Source of the DNA: an uncultured Eubacteriales bacterium
GTDB taxonomy: Bacteria > Bacillota > Clostridia > Peptostreptococcales > Anaerovoracaceae
Reading direction: 5' to 3'
Assembly: GCA_902797345.1 (NCBI GenBank)
Contig: CADBSL010000159.1
Span: 1-13,737 of the forward strand
Length of the DNA stretch: 13,737 nucleotides
In this document: in pieces, positions 13,217 to 13,737 of the stretch
Layout of the letters: the number at the start of each line of letters is the position of its first letter
Numbering within the stretch: the stretch's first letter is position 1
Made by a program: the position numbers and the translations under genes
The notes under the pieces: model-generated
Seen by the model: only the letters and a program-made list of their open reading frames with translations
Told to the model about the DNA's origin: nothing
Database searches by the model: none

Positions 13217-13737
13217 ATGGGAAGAGTATTATTGTGTATGATCGGGGCGGCGTCGCTGTCATACGGTTTTGTGGTGAAGGCGGTGAACAGCGGGACCCGG
13301 TTCTATATGATCTGGATGGGGATCGGTATCCTGGCGTTGCTATGGGCGCTGCTCATCCAGTTGAAGTGGTGGAAGAAGCTGCCGAAATGGTTTCGGGGCG
13401 GCTTTATCGTGATGGTCGTGCTCTGCGTTGCAGTGACAGCCGCAGGAACGGCTCTGATCTTCAGTGATTTCAACGAAAGGGCGCCGGATGGCCTGGACTA
13501 TCTGGTGGTTCTGGGCGCTCAGGTCCGGGAGGACGGCCCCAGCGTGATCCTGAAATACCGGCTGGATACAGCGGCGGAATACCTGAAGCAAAACCCGGAT
13601 ACGATCTGCATCACCACCGGAGGGCAGGGATATAACGAGCCTTACCCGGAAGCTGTGGGGATGAAAGACTATCTGGTGGACCAGGGGATCGGTGAGGAGC
13701 GGATCCTGACGGAGGAGACTTCCACCAGCACCCTGGA
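13217..13737 (+). CDS. DUF218 (YdcF/SanA/ElyC-like) membrane protein, 3' end cut off
   Basis: The frame opens at an ATG with AAGGAG at 13205-13210 and runs 173 codons to the window end without a stop. Two clear hydrophobic segments, about 31-48 and 62-83, and a weaker one at 4-20 place it in the membrane. The DUF218 domain starts near residue 93 with DYLVVLGAQV, then SVILKYRLDTAAEYL, the ITTGGQG turn, the EA of YPEAVGMKDYLV, and the start of the E-S-T box (EETSTSTL). Related proteins act in envelope processes (SanA in vancomycin resistance, ElyC in envelope integrity), but their chemistry is not settled. It follows the exporter genes by 27 bases with no terminator between them, so it may belong to the same transcript. 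Confidence 0.88.
   Translation, partial: MGRVLLCMIGAASLSYGFVVKAVNSGTRFYMIWMGIGILALLWALLIQLKWWKKLPKWFRGGFIVMVVLCVAVTAAGTALIFSDFNERAPDGLDYLVVLGAQVREDGPSVILKYRLDTAAEYLKQNPDTICITTGGQGYNEPYPEAVGMKDYLVDQGIGEERILTEETSTSTL

Overview
The window reads as a chromosomal segment of a moderately GC-rich, strictly anaerobic Bacillota (Clostridia-like) bacterium. The supporting signs are strong AGGAGG-type ribosome binding sites, sigma-A-type promoters, an S-layer-homology (SLH) cell-wall anchor, an Fe-S-bearing aldo/keto reductase of the type found in anaerobes, and a BmrCD/TM287-288-type heterodimeric ABC exporter. The genus cannot be told from the sequence. There are no rRNA or tRNA genes, CRISPR arrays, insertion sequences or phage genes.

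Region 1 (1-1820) is a small redox group: a complete aldo/keto reductase (66-908), a promoter-like site, a 30-residue mini-ORF, a catalytically dead C-terminal remnant of a second aldo/keto reductase (1111-1395), and an ArsC/Spx-like thioredoxin-fold protein (1409-1762). It is closed by a Rho-independent terminator (1780-1818). Region 2 (1888-4332) holds a secreted NlpC/P60 peptidase with three SLH domains, directly abutting (TAA then ATG) an aldo/keto reductase carrying eight Fe-S-type cysteines. Region 3 (4419-4946) is a self-contained unit: extended -10 promoter, single-domain cupin, perfect terminator.

Region 4 (5014-8442) is carB, the large subunit of carbamoyl-phosphate synthetase, without carA beside it. 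It has its own consensus-like promoter, a palindrome in the promoter spacer, and a hairpin over its ribosome binding site. Region 5 (8460-9542, minus strand) is mutY, converging on carB and divergent from the exporter. Its best promoter has a -10 box that overlaps the first in-frame ATG, so the real start is probably three codons later and the mRNA may be almost leaderless. Region 6 (9637-13189) is the two-gene heterodimeric ABC exporter, with one degenerate and one consensus ATP site. It is followed by the start of a membrane-anchored DUF218 (YdcF/SanA/ElyC-like) protein cut off by the window end.

I see no clearly new multi-gene system. The points most worth a second look are regulatory or architectural: the mutY start, the carB leader, the insertion in CarB, the aldo/keto reductase debris, and the pairing of a wall peptidase with an Fe-S oxidoreductase.
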